Origin: Sparassis latifolia
Taxonomy: Eukaryota > Basidiomycota > Agaricomycetes > Polyporales > Sparassidaceae
DNA: 64,000 bases
Assembly (NCBI GenBank): GCA_018466975.1
Contig: CM031562.1
Location: 2,480,001 to 2,544,000 of the forward strand
Direction: 5' to 3'
Shown: positions 23,303 through 35,543 of the stretch, in pieces
How positions within the stretch are numbered: the first letter of the stretch is position 1
Layout of the letters: every line of letters starts with the position of its first letter
Translations under genes and position numbers: made by a program
The notes under the pieces: model-generated
What the model was told of the DNA's origin: nothing
The model's input: the letters and a program-made list of their open reading frames with translations, nothing else
Database searches by the model: none

Positions 23303-24911
23303 ATGCTGGCAACACTTGCAATGAGCGGTCAGGACTGCGGACGACGTGCGGCGGAGGACATTGCAAAAGTAGCGAAGGCAGCTTTTGAGACGTCGCAGCT
23401 CATTCCATCTTCGGAGAGAGTAAAAGTACTCTATGAGCTCCGGCAAGAGCTCGAGGCGGCGAAGGACAAGATACTCGCTGCCAACAAGACTGATCTGGAG
23501 GTGCGTACACATTCATATATCGCGCGGCATCCAGTTCTTATTCGTCATGTTTCCTTACGCTCTTTGCGCACTGTCGAAATGCAACCGAAGGCAGCTCAAG
23601 CGGAGGTCGATGCAGGACGAATGTCTGACTCTCTACTCAAACGTCTGGATCTTGGGAAGGGAGACAAGTGGGACTCCATGCTGCAGGGCGTAGTTGATGT
23701 CGCAGAATTACCGGACCCAACAGGCATCGTGTCGTATGCATCGGAGCTCGATGATAACCTCGAACTCTACCGCGTCTCGTGCCCGATTGGTGTATTGCTA
23801 GTCATCTTTGAGGCACGGCCAGAAGTCGTGGTGAATATTGCTGCGTTAGCAATAAAATCAGGTGGGCATCTATTAGTCTGCGTTGGACGTGACGCTCAGG
23901 CCTGAAATCGTAGGCAACGCGGCCATACTAAAAGGTGGCAAGGAGTCGAATGAAACAACACAACTACTATCCGAAGCTATTCAAACCGCTCTATCGAGAA
24001 CTGCTATCCCAAGCACATACATTCAGGCTATCCAAACACGAGCTGAGGTCTCTGCATTACTCAAGTTGGACCAATACATCGACCTTGTAATCCCTCGCGG
24101 CAGCAACAGCCTCGTTCGAAATATTCAGAACAGTACAAGAATACCAGTCATGGGCCACGCCGATGGGTTATGTTCTGTTTATTTGGACCAGTCCGCTGAT
24201 CTTGAAAAAGCCGTACGGGTCGTCCTGGATTCAAAGGCATCCATTTCGTCCACTGCCTGCAGACATAGAAATCGGTGCTGAACTTGTGCTAAACAGACTG
24301 ACTACCCCGCAGCATGCAACGCTGCTGAGACTTTGATCGTCCATGAAAGTGTTCTCTCCACCGTTTGGCCTGCTGTCGCCAACGCCCTCCTTGCCGCCGA
24401 CGTCCAGCTGCTCTGCGACCCCCCGAGTCTTTCGGTACTGAACTCTCCGACTCCAGCTCCACCGAATTTTGCATCAAATATTCATCCTTCCACGCCATCC
24501 TCATACACTACCGAGCACCTGAATCTGACACTCTCCGTCGTCACCTTACCGTCGCTCGTAGCTGCCATCAGCTTCATCAACGCGCACTCATCACACCATA
24601 CGGACTGTATCGTGACAGAAGACGAGGTTTCCGCGTCGACATTCTGCCGCGGCGTCGATTCGGCGGGCACGTTCGTGAATGCGAGCACCCGCTTTGCTGA
24701 CGGATTCCGCTATGGCTTTGGCACGGAGGTCGGGATCAGCACAGGGCGCATCCACGCGCGCGGGCCTGTTGGGCTCGAAGGGCTCGTTACCTACAAGTAC
24801 GTGCTCAAGAGCAAAGGAGAGAAGGGACACGTAGTAGGTGAATTCGGCTCGGGCGAGGGAAAGAAAAAATATAAGCATAGGAAGATTGACGCTACTTCGG
24901 CGCCATTCTAG
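23303..24911 (+). CDS. PRO2: Gamma-glutamyl phosphate reductase (proline synthesis)
   Basis: Exons 23303-23500, 23591-23861, 23914-24236 and 24297-24911 close in frame to 468 aa, or 462 aa from the second ATG (23321), which fits the family size (about 450) better. The enzyme reduces gamma-glutamyl phosphate to glutamate semialdehyde with NADPH, the second step of proline synthesis. Signatures in order: PIGVLLVIFEARPEVV, NAAILKGGKE, DLVIPRGSNSLVRNI, PVMGHADG, the catalytic-cysteine motif TDYPAACNAAETLIVH and the C-terminal FGFG-like FRYGFGTEVGISTGRIHARGP. The third intron (24237-24296) begins with GC, not GT: only that donor restores DSKTDYPAACN. The gene is convergent with the NASP gene, 145 bp away. 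Confidence 0.93.
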
Positions 24912-25055
24912 CGGATATGTAATTAGTTGTGTAGCACTGATGTATCGATTAGACTGCAGCAGCAGGAAAACACGCGGAAGGCGAAGGGATGGTACAGTAT
25001 AATGATACAGATCGTAACGGCTACTCAGGTGTAATGACGTCTTTCAAGAGATATC

Positions 25056-26603
25056 TCACGAATTTGCACCATCTACTTTCGCTTTCTTCTCGGTAGATGA
25101 CCCTGCCTCTTCTTCGGCCTTACGCTTGACGGCCTCATTGGCCTCTGACGCCTTTTTCTTTTTCTTGACTATCCCTGTTAAATCGTTTACCACTGTCGGT
25201 GAGAATGTCGTTGCCTCGACAGACGCTCCAGGGTTCAGCTCGCGGTCCAGTGCCTTCGCAGCCATAGCGGGTGCAGACTCGACGGGCTCCTGGGGCATCT
25301 TGAGCTCTTCCACCTATCATAATGCAACATTTGTTAAGACGTCAGCAACACCTCGGGGGTAATAGACACACCTTGAGCGCCAGATCCTCTTTCAGGCCAT
25401 TGAGTTCCTTCACCTCGCTCTCCATCTGGCTCCTACCCATGATCTGGATCGCATCATCCGCCAAGACACTAGGGCCGGTCGCCTTGCTCTTGCCCTTTAC
25501 ATCCGGCTTTTCTTCTGTTGCGGTGACGAGGCCCTGCCCACTGAGGATATCCCTCAGCTCTGCCAGGCGCGCCTCCACGCTGCCGAGAGCTTTCTCCGCG
25601 TGCTCGATCGCGTCATTCAACTGGCCAGAGGTAAGGTCGAGGACAATACTGAGTTTGTAGTGTGCTTCCGCGATCTGTCGCGAGGAGAAGGGAAGTAGCG
25701 TGTTCTTCAGCTCCAGACCCTGGCGGTAATCCGTTATGGCCTGGTCGAATTTCTCTGTATGCTCAAGTCAACGAAGTGTTGCAGATGAGACAGATGTGAA
25801 CGTGCCTGTCTCAAGAGAAACATCACCGAGTGCGATATACGTATCGGCGAGTCTGAGCTTGATACGATCGTCTTCATCCTGCTGCTCCTCGTAGATCGCG
25901 CGCGCAAGGTCCAGCACCTCCCAAGCAGCATTGAAGTCATCCTCCGGCTCTCCCTCATCGTCATCGTCGTCTTCTTCCTCCTCCTTGTCCATCTCATCCA
26001 CAGCCTTCTCCGCTTCAGCAAACAGGTCCACCGCCATATCCTCCGTGTCATCTGCATCGCCCGAGAACGAGAGGAACGCGCCGGTTCCACTTGTCCCAGA
26101 AGCTTAACACGGCAAAGCGTTGAGATGAGCTTGCGAGAGTATAAAAACACGTCCCACATACTTTTCGCGTCGCCCACGGCGGCTTGCACGGTGTCTTCCG
26201 TCTGTTCCTTCCCCAACACAGAGCTCTGCGCAATAGCATTCTCTAACAGTGCCTTTCCATAAGAGAAGTAGAGGTCAGCAGTTTCCGGGGCCTTCTCGCC
26301 ATGCTTGGCAGTCCTGCGAAATGCAGTGAGCCACCTGACGCGTCGCGTGCGTATGGCGTCCAAGACGTGTCACTCACATGAGCTCGAGAGCAGTGGCATA
26401 ATGGTCGACGGCCTGCTCATACTTTTGGAGAGCGAACGCGCGTTTGGCGTGTTCAAGAGCCTCCTCGATGGTCGGTTTCGGAGCAGTGGCTGATATCTCG
26501 GGTTGCCTACAGGAGAGACATGGCATGGTGCAACAGGCAAATACGACCGTAGAGAGGTAAGTATTCGTAAATGTCATAAATCTTGGAGAACGTACAGAGA
26601 CAT
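25056..26603 (-). CDS. NASP/Sim3/Hif1-type histone chaperone (TPR)
   Basis: Six exons (26603-26596, 26506-26378, 26313-26162, 26102-25806, 25754-25372 and 25313-25056) close in frame to 408 aa. TPR units are seen at EEALEHAKRAFALQKYEQAV, ADLYFSYGKALLENAI, ALGDVSLETEKFDQAI and AEAHYKLSIVLD. An acidic block (EEEEDDDDDEGEPEDD) interrupts a TPR, as in the SHNi-TPR family. The tail is Lys-rich with KKKKKASEANEAVKRK, a probable nuclear signal. NASP-family proteins bind H3 (H3-H4 or CENP-A) and hand it on for deposition. The first coding exon is only 8 nt (ATGTCTCT). Intron 25755-25805 has a GC donor; intron 26314-26377 contains ACGCGTCGCGT. A duplicate of its 5' end lies at 38294-38680. Confidence 0.88.
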
Positions 26604-27149
26604 GATGGGCGTTGAGGAGAGGGAAGTGAAGGTCCGCAAGACTTCAGTCCGACCGACAGTCGCGTCCGCAGCCACGTGCAGTTCGGGCGTTTACGTCCAC
26701 TAGGCGCGGCTTCGCCGTTGGCGCTGGCACCTCGGTCTTTCCACCACTGCGAGTTGATATTTCTAAATTTTAGTTGCTTGGCTTTACACTTTGAAATCTG
26801 CGCTCGAAAATCCATCTCGCGTAGTCGAAATTGATCAGCCCAGGCGAATTTCTATAGATAGAGGACCGGTTCAACAGGAAGCAAAGTTGGTGCATGTATG
26901 CGTTCATACCTTGCATTCATTTTGATGTTGAACGGTGGGAAATACTACAGATGATGGCTCAATGCTTGATTTCGATGCTGCTCATTTTTGCGGTCGAAAA
27001 TAAGTGTTGCCGTTAGACGTCCGAATCTCAGACACGGATATCCTGAGGCACGAAGGTTGAAGCAGAGTGTCTACTCTGCCTGGGGAGACTACCTAACGTG
27101 TCAGAATTGGTGGTGCATCACTGCTGTACTTTGATCACCAATCTGCGGT
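26604..27149. other. NASP upstream region and intergenic
   Basis: 26604-26835 is the NASP promoter and leader, duplicated at 38410-38680. About 27036-27094 matches 58633-58692 (TATCCTGAGGCACGAAGG, then a related tail), a dispersed fragment of unknown origin. Confidence 0.5.
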
Positions 27150-27430
27150 AGTCAAAAGTACCCATATTAAGCCGTCATCTGGTACGTTTGTGGCCGTATG
27201 TCTGATACAAGTGCCGGTCAGTGTAATGAACTGCTTTGATATGGGTAGGCAAACACGGTATATCTTGTTTGTCTGCTCATAGCAAACTAGCTGCATTTCT
27301 GAAATAGTCTGCCTTGAATTATGCCTTGAGTTCTTCCGGTCCTTCCGTCTTCACACTTACTTCTCTAAAAGATGAAGCAGGAACATGATACTAGCATGAT
27401 TGGCAATGTCGGTGGTATACTGGTGGGCTG
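27150..27430 (+). repeat. Diverged extra copy of an internal piece of the 27-42 kb repeat
   Basis: This piece resembles 27880-28125 within copy A. Both share a TGTCTGCTCATAGCAAAC core followed some 70 bases later by an AGCAGGAACATGAT/AGCAGGGACATGAT-like string. It suggests repeated nested or tandem insertion of the family. Confidence 0.45.
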
Positions 27431-27461
27431 CAACCACACCGGCATGATGAATGGCTCGCAA

Positions 27462-30400
27462 TGTATCAAGACAAGTGCGATGCACGTGATATTGGAGTCG
27501 GCGATTACATGGACGATCCGTCGATGATATCGACGACACCGTCACGGTTCCTCCAAGTTGTCGCGGCCCACCATCATCTCACATCGTAGCTGTCGTCTCG
27601 CGTTCACTATGCTGATGTCTTTTTCCGTTCCTTTCCTAGATACTTCCCTTACCTATACTCACTGCGTGTCGACGGATGCCACCTTCATATCGCTTTAGGA
27701 TCGCAAATTTGCCGTAGTTAAGAACGATGGGGACTCTCAGGTCTGCGCCCTGATATCTCTTACGATTGCGACGCTAATTTACAAGCTGCCTTCTAGAACA
27801 GATTAGCATAAAAGTGATACCTCATCGCCACGATGGCGCATGGTATGTGCTATACACGCAATAGTAACGTGCATTGAGTCCTCCTTTATTGAAGCTGACT
27901 GGGGCATTATTGTTTGACCATAAGAAGCCAGTCAGTGCCGTGAGGTGGTACGCTATGGGTGGATAAACAATGTCCACAATGTTTGTCTGCTCATAGCAAA
28001 CCAGCTGATATGCCTTGCAATTTGACCAAATATTGACCTCATCCAAATGTTCTTTCCATTTTCAGGAAAGTTGTTATGCTAAATGGCCAAGCAGGGACAT
28101 GATTTCAGTGCTATCGGTAATGTTAAAAGACCCCTCCTTCATCGGTAAGCACCGTAGACGTTACACGACAGTTACGAAGATCTCTTAGACAACTGCAGCG
28201 ACCAAAACACGGAGAAATTCAAGTTCGTCTGGGAGTCCAGCAGCACATGTTTTGGTGTCCGATAGTTGACTTCAAGATACTTACACCCTTGGAAACCTAC
28301 CATGCCCACTACAGGCACTCCCCACAAACCTCAGGTCGTCTGAAGCCAGGGCTGTCAATATGACCATGTCAACTCAAGGTAGGCTCCCTTGCTCACCTTG
28401 TTTCATGGAAGAGCTTGACAATGACACCCACACGTTATCTCAGCTTGCTTCTCGTCGCCGCTCAAAGGCAGGGGAGTGTCTGATCACAGTCATCACCGAC
28501 CTCAGCCTTTTCCCATGAATGTATGCTACCTTTCTGGTGCATCCTGTTGTTTTCATGTGTGAGAAACAGTACATACCGTAGTGGCACATCCACCACCTCC
28601 GGGTTCTCTGACAGTACCCAACCACCGTGTATCTAGACCATGACAGTAGTTCAGGCTCATACCGCGCAATGCACCAGATCCGCCGTCTGTTCCGTGTGCG
28701 TCCAGCGAACCTTTAAACACAACCCGTCACTTGCGGACGGGGCGAGCGCACGTCCGATCAAAGGCGTGGAGATTTGTCTTAGCCTTGAGGTGTCTTCGGT
28801 ACCTGCGTTGACTTCACATGCTCTCTCGCATTAATCAAACTACTGCACAATTCGTTGTGTGGACAGCAGACTAGAGCTACTACTTGCACAACCTCCTGGG
28901 GTTGGGATAGGCCTGCACAACCACAATTACAAACTCGGTACAAAAGTGAAGGAGACATAGATGGACGAGTACTCGCATAATTGTGATGGAAGTGCAAGTT
29001 GACACGGGAGTAGACCTTGTCCGGCAGGATGTCCTTGATGTCATTGCAGAATATGTGTGTGTGATGGTCAGGACGGTGAAAAGCAGCGAGTAGAAGTTGA
29101 GATGAATATGTCAAAACTAGTCCAAGATATACAGAATGGTCATGAAGTACCAATGCGTTGAGCACATTGTATTTTAGGGAGAAAAGAATGGGTACAGCAA
29201 GATAGGTTCAGTGACAAAGCGAAATGACCAGACCTTATCAGTCGGAATGCAACTCCGGCAGGTGGGACTTCACTATGGGTGGATAAAGAATGTCGGAGTA
29301 GTCAGAAGAAGCTGAATTAGCATCATTGTGGCTGGTAGGCTCAAGGAGAGCCACTAGGCACATGTCGAGGGGTGCAAGCTTCGGATACTTTAGAGATTAA
29401 ACAACATCAGTCGGATTATACAAGCACGACATGTTGTTGAGACCGTACCTACTGAATGTCGCAGGATACGTCGGGCAGCTCTATCGGCTTTAAGCGTGCT
29501 GAATGTGACGAAGAAGCTATCAGGACAAATCTAACAATCAATGAAGATTTCCTACGTAGGCTAGGACAGCCTCTAGGAATAGTCGACGTGTCCGTCTCTT
29601 CCTCAGCAAGGAAAACTAGGGTCTCTGTGCAACCCACAGAAATATATTAGTACAAACTGCTCACGGTGGAACGTTGAAATAACTAACCTTCATCGTCAAG
29701 ACCTGCATTGTCTGAGACCTCATTAGATGTGTCGACATCCGTGTACTGAGGCATTGCACCCATCACGTTGGCCTCATGAGAAGTCGGGTGTGTAACGAAG
29801 AGCGGACTGAATCGAGAAAACATAGGCGACGGATCAACGGGCCACGAATTCATGCGCTCTGAGGTTGAAACTGGAGACAATTGAGCACATCAGTGGTCCG
29901 AAGGTCCAAAAAAGGTTAAAAAAACTGACTGGGGAGGGACATGTTGAATAAGCCAAGTGAGATATTGCGAGAGAGACGTCAAAGCGCAAAGGTTGGTGGT
30001 TGAGAGCAAGGCGCAGTGTGGCTATTCTTCGTTTTTAAACATCTGGTTCAAACTCCGGATACGCCGTTCACACGAGCACACAGTCAGAAGATCAACCGTG
30101 CGCGAATCAACTTGAAGTTGCATGGCACTGCATCAAACATGCGTTCGCCCCGCGGAGGACACTGCCCCGCGAGCGTAAGATGCCCCGTGTATAGGTCTCT
30201 ATTTAATGTGCTCAAAACCTACGGGACACCTCTCAGCAATTTTGAACAGGCAGCGACGAGTGAGCCCACCTCAATTCCCCTGCATCGGCTTCAACCGAGA
30301 ATGGCTCCGTCCTTGTGCCAAACATGGACTAAGTGTGATGGGCTATTCGCAGTCGTGGAAAGAAGAAAAAGAAACCAGAGGAATGGAATCAGCTAGAAGA

Positions 30401-30777
30401 CCTCGTATCGCAAAATGCAGCGTGCATAAAATGGAGAATAAATCACATGCAAAACAGACAGCCTTCGAAAATCCGAGAGGGCCCACCTCGACATCATCAG
30501 GCACATCGGTGCTATACTAGCAATAGAGTAAAGGAGCGAACGACCAGATTGCCGAAAGTCCTAGTAATGTCGAGGGGAAGAAGGCAGGTTCGAACAGACT
30601 GAGTGCTCTCACAAGGCAGCATTCAAGACTTGTTCAAGACCGCCGTGACACATAGAAGACCAGATACACAACACTGCATTTGTGTAAAAAATAGCCTGCC
30701 CTTCAATCGGAGCGTCGTCAGGTAGTCCAAGGGAGTACACTGTCTGCAGATTGAAAGGACGGCCCGCTCGGGGTGGA
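27462..30777 (+). repeat. Dispersed repeat, copy A (about 3.3 kb)
   Basis: Copy A is collinear with copy B (36127-38293, left two thirds) and copy C (about 39330-42370). The A/B match and the A/C match over 29510-30777 look above 90 percent identical by eye; the A/C match further left is weaker. The right limit is sharp: A and C agree up to CTCGGGGTGG and then differ. No reverse transcriptase, integrase, transposase, LTR or terminal inverted repeat was found. It carries a broken copy of the small four-exon gene described at 40824-41535. Confidence 0.75.
29238..29942 (-). pseudogene. Copy A of the repeat-borne small gene, broken
   Basis: Same layout as the intact copy C gene: ATG at 29942 in GACATG context, a short first exon, a second exon with MNSWPVDPSPMFSRF, a third with FLAEEETDTSTIPRGCPSLR and a fourth with LAPLDMCLVALLEPTS. 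One T is missing at the end of exon 3 (CAGTAGGTACGG where copies B and C keep CAGTATGGTA), which makes an in-frame stop just before the splice donor. The C-terminal Trp codon is also lost. Confidence 0.6.
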
Positions 30778-32739
30778 GCCTAAGTACGGTCCTTCGATCA
30801 TGTTGATCGATCTCTGTCTTTGCCAGTACTATTCATTGAAACTCAGGCTCTGCATCAATGTCGAAGGCAGTACTACCGTGACGACCCGGCCCGGTAGCGT
30901 ACACGACTGGCATGTGTCGTCAGTGATCCCAACCACCCTGTGGTTCAGACTTGCACCTGCGTCCAAGTCCAATCCTACGCTCTTACCGACTGGCGACAGT
31001 CATTTGCGGTGGGTCGTCCTTGCCTTTCAATTGATCCTCGCTGGGCATGATCATCTCTGACATAGAAGCACTGAGCTTACGTGGTCGACCTCGACAGGCA
31101 CAGAAGAAGAGATACTCTAGCAGGTGTAGTCGAACTGTTATGCTTTGTTCGCCGTCGCCATCGCCGTCTCAGGGTGTCCACGTCCGAAATGCCTTGATGG
31201 GTCCATTAGACCCTCACCTTTGCCTACCACTGAAAGAAGGATGGCAGTTGTTAAAATATATAGTGTCAGCCCGTATTTTCCGATCGTAGAGGTGAAGAGC
31301 TTATACATCCGCTCGGATCCTCATCGTCGTCCATTGTATCCGGCAGCCAGACTCTGTAGGGAATGCGTCCCGGTGAGCAATGCACTTGCGTGTCTCGTTT
31401 TCCAGGTGCCTGAAGAGCTAGAGATACAGTACAGACTCAGTTCTTGGTTTTCATCCTATCAGTGCATTGGCATTGGGAGTACAGCACCCTCGGCCCAGAC
31501 AATCCTTCACACCGTTTCTCTGCCTTCCGCAGTTCGCAGTAAGAGTCACTGCCGATCGACATGCTCGTGGGCGATCGTAATGGCGAGCGGGCGATGTCTA
31601 CCAGTTACAGCTTCAATGAGCCTGATATACTCCACGACTTGGCCAAGTGCATCGCCTTGACAATCGCTGTCTCTCGTTGTACTGACTTAGCGTTGACCAC
31701 AACAACTTGGTTAACCCTTACGCGCAGGTCAGTACGCGTAGCGTGTTCACTATATTCTCCTCTTGAGATGGTGGCATTTGTGGGGGCTAGTCTCAAGACT
31801 GTACTACATTCGTTCCCATGTTCCTCTCTCCTTGTCTCAGTACGTTTCCTGCCATAAGACGGTCGCTTTAATCTGACGTTGTTTTATTCCCATCGGCGTG
31901 ACTCTCTCAGCACCACAGGCGGCAACCGGAAAACTGCTGCATACTTCTCAAGCTGTTTTTACAACTAGTTTACCATTCCTGCGTACCTGAAGGGGTGGTA
32001 GATTCTGACATCGCCAGCCATGGAAACACATACGACGGCCTCAACAATACGTCTGGGCGTAGGCAGTTGGTGAATGGTCATCATCACCGGCGCCCCCTGG
32101 CCCCTGTAGAAACGTCTCATTCGTAATCTCTTCACATTCATGGGCAACTTAAACCAGTTCCTTAAACTGGATTGTCGCCAGTGAAGAATTTATTCTTGGC
32201 TACCTGGACATGCTCTGTCTTCTGCCAGATCGACTACCAGATTTAGAGCTTCTTGCTTCTGATTGGTCTGTCAATTGACGACGTACACTTACGATGGATA
32301 CAACCTCCGTGAAGAGTCTACTTATGCCTTGGATTTTGTTCACACTGGGCGTCTGACGCAAAATAGAACCTGTTATCCGGTCTCTGGTAGACTTGGACGC
32401 GGTCGAGGACGTTTGAATACTGCGACACAGTGTGCACGGTGCTGACCGATGCGGACGACTACGTCCTCTTAGGCGAATAGCTGGGAAGTCGTAAAAAGCC
32501 AGTGAATCCTCTGGAGTTCGTGCTGACAACTGTGTTGTTGGACTCTGCTCGAGTGATACCCCATCTGTAGGACAATTCTCTTCTGTGGTTCCTATGAATA
32601 ATAATACATCTGGTCTTGATAGTCTAGTAACTGCTGCCGTGTCGGGCGACCTCTCTGTCTGAGCCTGTCCTTTTCTACCTGCATATTTCCGAAGGACCGG
32701 AAACTTGTCCATTTACTGTTGAACTCTGTCACTGCATAC
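30778..32739. other. Unassigned sequence between repeat copies A and D
   Basis: Many short frames, none with a recognisable domain. The left part is unrelated to the sequence that follows copy C. The part from about 32200 may be the diverged outer end of copy D. Confidence 0.35.
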
Positions 32740-34030
32740 CACAGTGCATGTAATTTTGTCCGGGTGAGTCTCCTTGGATATTCCGTGATTGAATGTCGCT
32801 ATTCCGTGGATGGTTTTATTCCTCATTTCGTGCGCCTTTGCCATGAGACTTATAGCGCATGTCATATCTGCCGTTCCAACCAGCCGATCATATTTAGTCC
32901 ATGTATGGCACAAGGACTCGAGCCGTGTTCGGTTGACGCCGAATGTCCAGATGAGTGGTCGGCGTGTTCGGCGTGTCGCTGGCACTGCTGGCCCACGAAT
33001 ACTGACTGTACGGGCATGTTGGACAGACTCGTGCGAAGAGAACATGTTATGCTCGCTGCGTATTGTTCTCGGCGCGGGGCATTGCATATTTGAATTGTGC
33101 TGTGGCTTGATTCGCCTTTCAAGCCTTCTGGCAGTTGGCTCGTGAGAACGGCGTGTTCGGAGCCTGATTCGGAGAAGAATCTGGTATAATAAAGTTCGAA
33201 CATGGGGATTCTCGCACTGCATCTTGCTCTCAACCACCTTCCTGTACACTTTCCTGCCCGTCTCTACGTTTCAGATTCCTTATTCAACATGTCTTCGTGG
33301 GGTGGTGAATTGTTCATCACTTGCTGAGTAGTATTCCGACCACTAATCCACCCAATCTCGTCCAGATACAGCATTTGGGACATATACCCGTCCCGTCTCG
33401 TTACTGCTTGGCATTGAAGTCTCTCCTCTGGTTTCTCGGCTTACATCATCGATGGAAGCCCTGGCGGTCAACGAAATAGCCGTGGCAATGGTCGAAGCCC
33501 CTTCGATCGCGATGTCCGATGGCTTCGGTGATGGGTCGACTTCTGGAGACTTGCATGATCGAGGTAAGTGACCCGAATGTTGTGTCGTCAACGGTGATGG
33601 TCCAGCTTGCTCACTAGATTTACAGACTTCACTCCGATCGACGCGGGCGGCGAGACGGTGCTGGCGGCCCCCGACGTCGACGATGATTTTGTGTGGCCAA
33701 CCTCACGTAGGAAATGCTCGTCCATCGTTAGTATTGTTCTGATAGTCATTTCATCATATAGCACGCCCAGAGCTGGTGTCGTTACCGGACGTATCGTCCG
33801 ATGTTCAGCAGGGTATGCACTAATCACTTCTAGGTTTCTTCTATTCAATTGTTGATATTTCATCCATAGGTGTCGGGTGCAACGAGCTCCCACCCATTGA
33901 TATCCGTCTGGTAGGTTTTGCCGAGCCTACCAAGGATCTCAATGCTGTTCCGGAGGCATCTGGTAGCTTGCAAGATACATGCACACCCATAGCAGAATGC
34001 TTCTCATCTATATTCCTTTCTGATTGGTGA
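32740..34030 (-). repeat. Dispersed repeat, copy D (inverted, strongly diverged)
   Basis: The sequence aligns in reverse with copy A about 29240-30400 and copy C about 40820-42000, at roughly 65-75 percent identity where I compared it by eye. For example CGTAGGAAAT with its flanks is shared, as is the leader CTTGCTCTCAACCACC. It carries an open version of the family gene (33289-34030, plus). Confidence 0.6.
33289..34030 (+). CDS. Repeat-borne small protein, copy D, 179 aa
   Basis: Exons 33289-33304, 33366-33563, 33626-33790 and 33870-34030 (introns 61, 62 and 79 nt, GT-AG) close in frame to 179 aa. The start context is CAACATGTC. It shares with the copy C gene the four-exon layout, phase 1 at every intron, a tiny first exon, a conserved core (RRKCSSIVSIVLIVISS against RRKSSLIGRFVLIASSS), LPPIDIRLVGFAEPT against LAPLNICLVALPEST, and a final SDW. 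Being open despite strong nucleotide divergence argues for past or present selection on the protein. No domain is recognised; the protein is acidic with one hydrophobic stretch. The third donor (gtatcg) was chosen to keep the frame and is the weakest point. Confidence 0.5.
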
Positions 34031-35543
34031 CATGTTAGGTGTTTCATTTTTCTGGTGCATATCTTCGTGATGTCTGGCATATTGCTCTGTAAAATACATT
34101 CAAATTGTACCATTTAGAGTATACACTTTGCTCAAAATTGTCAAGAGGTACAAAGAGTATTCGGGATCTAACTGCACAGCAATCAAACTCATCTAGTTTG
34201 CTATGAGCATGTAGGTATTTGCAAAATACATACACACCCATAACAAACTAGCTTACGGAAATGGATGGACAATGCAAAGCAGTAGATGTACAACGATAGC
34301 ACTGATTGTAACAGTTGGAAGAGTAGAGATGGTACACACTGCACGTCCGCACCTCGCATGTGGATCGTCGATCATCCATCCCGGAGTGCGCGTCATCTAC
34401 CTGGGGGAGACACAGTAGTAGTCGTTCTGCTGGGTAAGAGATAGCATGTACATACATCTCAGCCGCAATTCTCTCATGTCCACATCCACGGTCGCAGAGC
34501 GATGCATTTCCATCGGCTGGAAGATATCGCCATGCACGAAACGATTCGCAGCCAGCCGATCCACGCAAGCTAGTACGGTCAACCAATCCAGAGACTCAGA
34601 AGGGTGAAAGAAAGGAGATCGTAGTCATCATCGTGAAGTGATCTCCTGTGCGAGACGTTGGTCGACGAGGATGAAGAGTGCATCGTGGAGGAAGTTGCGA
34701 GCCTTCGGAGCCGGGCTTCCGTCTCGGACGCGACAGAAACCTTATGAAATTCAGATTGATATTTTCACTGCGTTGCATACGCTATATGCATGCACGCATG
34801 CGTATCGTCTACTCAGTGGTCCCAATCTTCTTGTTAGCACCTTGTTGTTCAAGCCTGCATTTGCGTCCACGTTGGTTGAGCGGCGGCAAAGTCCCAACTT
34901 GTGATCCAGTCAATCTGAGGGCGTAGCGAGAACCCTGCAGCCCTGGCTAGTTTTCTGAAAGTGGTGTTCATCTCTCGCCGGGGTTACGTCGCACAACTGC
35001 ATTTGGGAGATCGTGGAAGATATCAGACTCTCGTCGCTGGAGGTCACATTCCCTCCTTGAGCCTATCCATTCGTTTGACTGGCGTCGCTCCTCCCAGGCA
35101 GCCCCACCGGCGGGGTGTAGCAAACTTTCACGCTCATTGCTGATCCATGGGTAACATCTGCAGAAAATCTGTGTCAGGATTCACACATGAGGCGATCGTG
35201 TTCGCGGACGGACTAGAATTAATGAGCGTTTGCGCGTTTCATCCTATTGGCGACAGCCGTGCCTCAGACGATGGTCAGGACCACCGGATCGTGAATACTC
35301 TGTTGTTCTTGGTGACCTTGACACACCTGAATTGGTTTATACTGCTACAAATAGTATGTTCTGGGTCATGTCCGACTAATGTTACATACCGTACATCGGA
35401 TTTTAGGAGTACATGTTATAGCCAACGTCTGTGTCAGATGAAGAGACTCTTCCTGTTCCTCTACACAAGTAAATCAACGTTCGATCAGAAGAACCGTCGT
35501 TATAAACACTTACGAACTTATCGCGACTCCTTTTCGGTTGTGC
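34031..35543. other. Unassigned sequence, 1.5 kb
   Basis: Begins with short pieces related to the repeat family (CATAACAAACTAGC near 34239-34253). A plus frame near 34630-34746 ends ETLVDEDEECIVEEVASLRS-like, which looks coding but has no identifiable start or partner exons. No gene can be supported. Confidence 0.35.

Noticed and set aside
32713..33249. 178-codon minus frame in repeat copy D
   Set aside because: Opens with GTG rather than ATG, overlaps the leader of the spliced family gene on the other strand and is not kept open in copies A or C.
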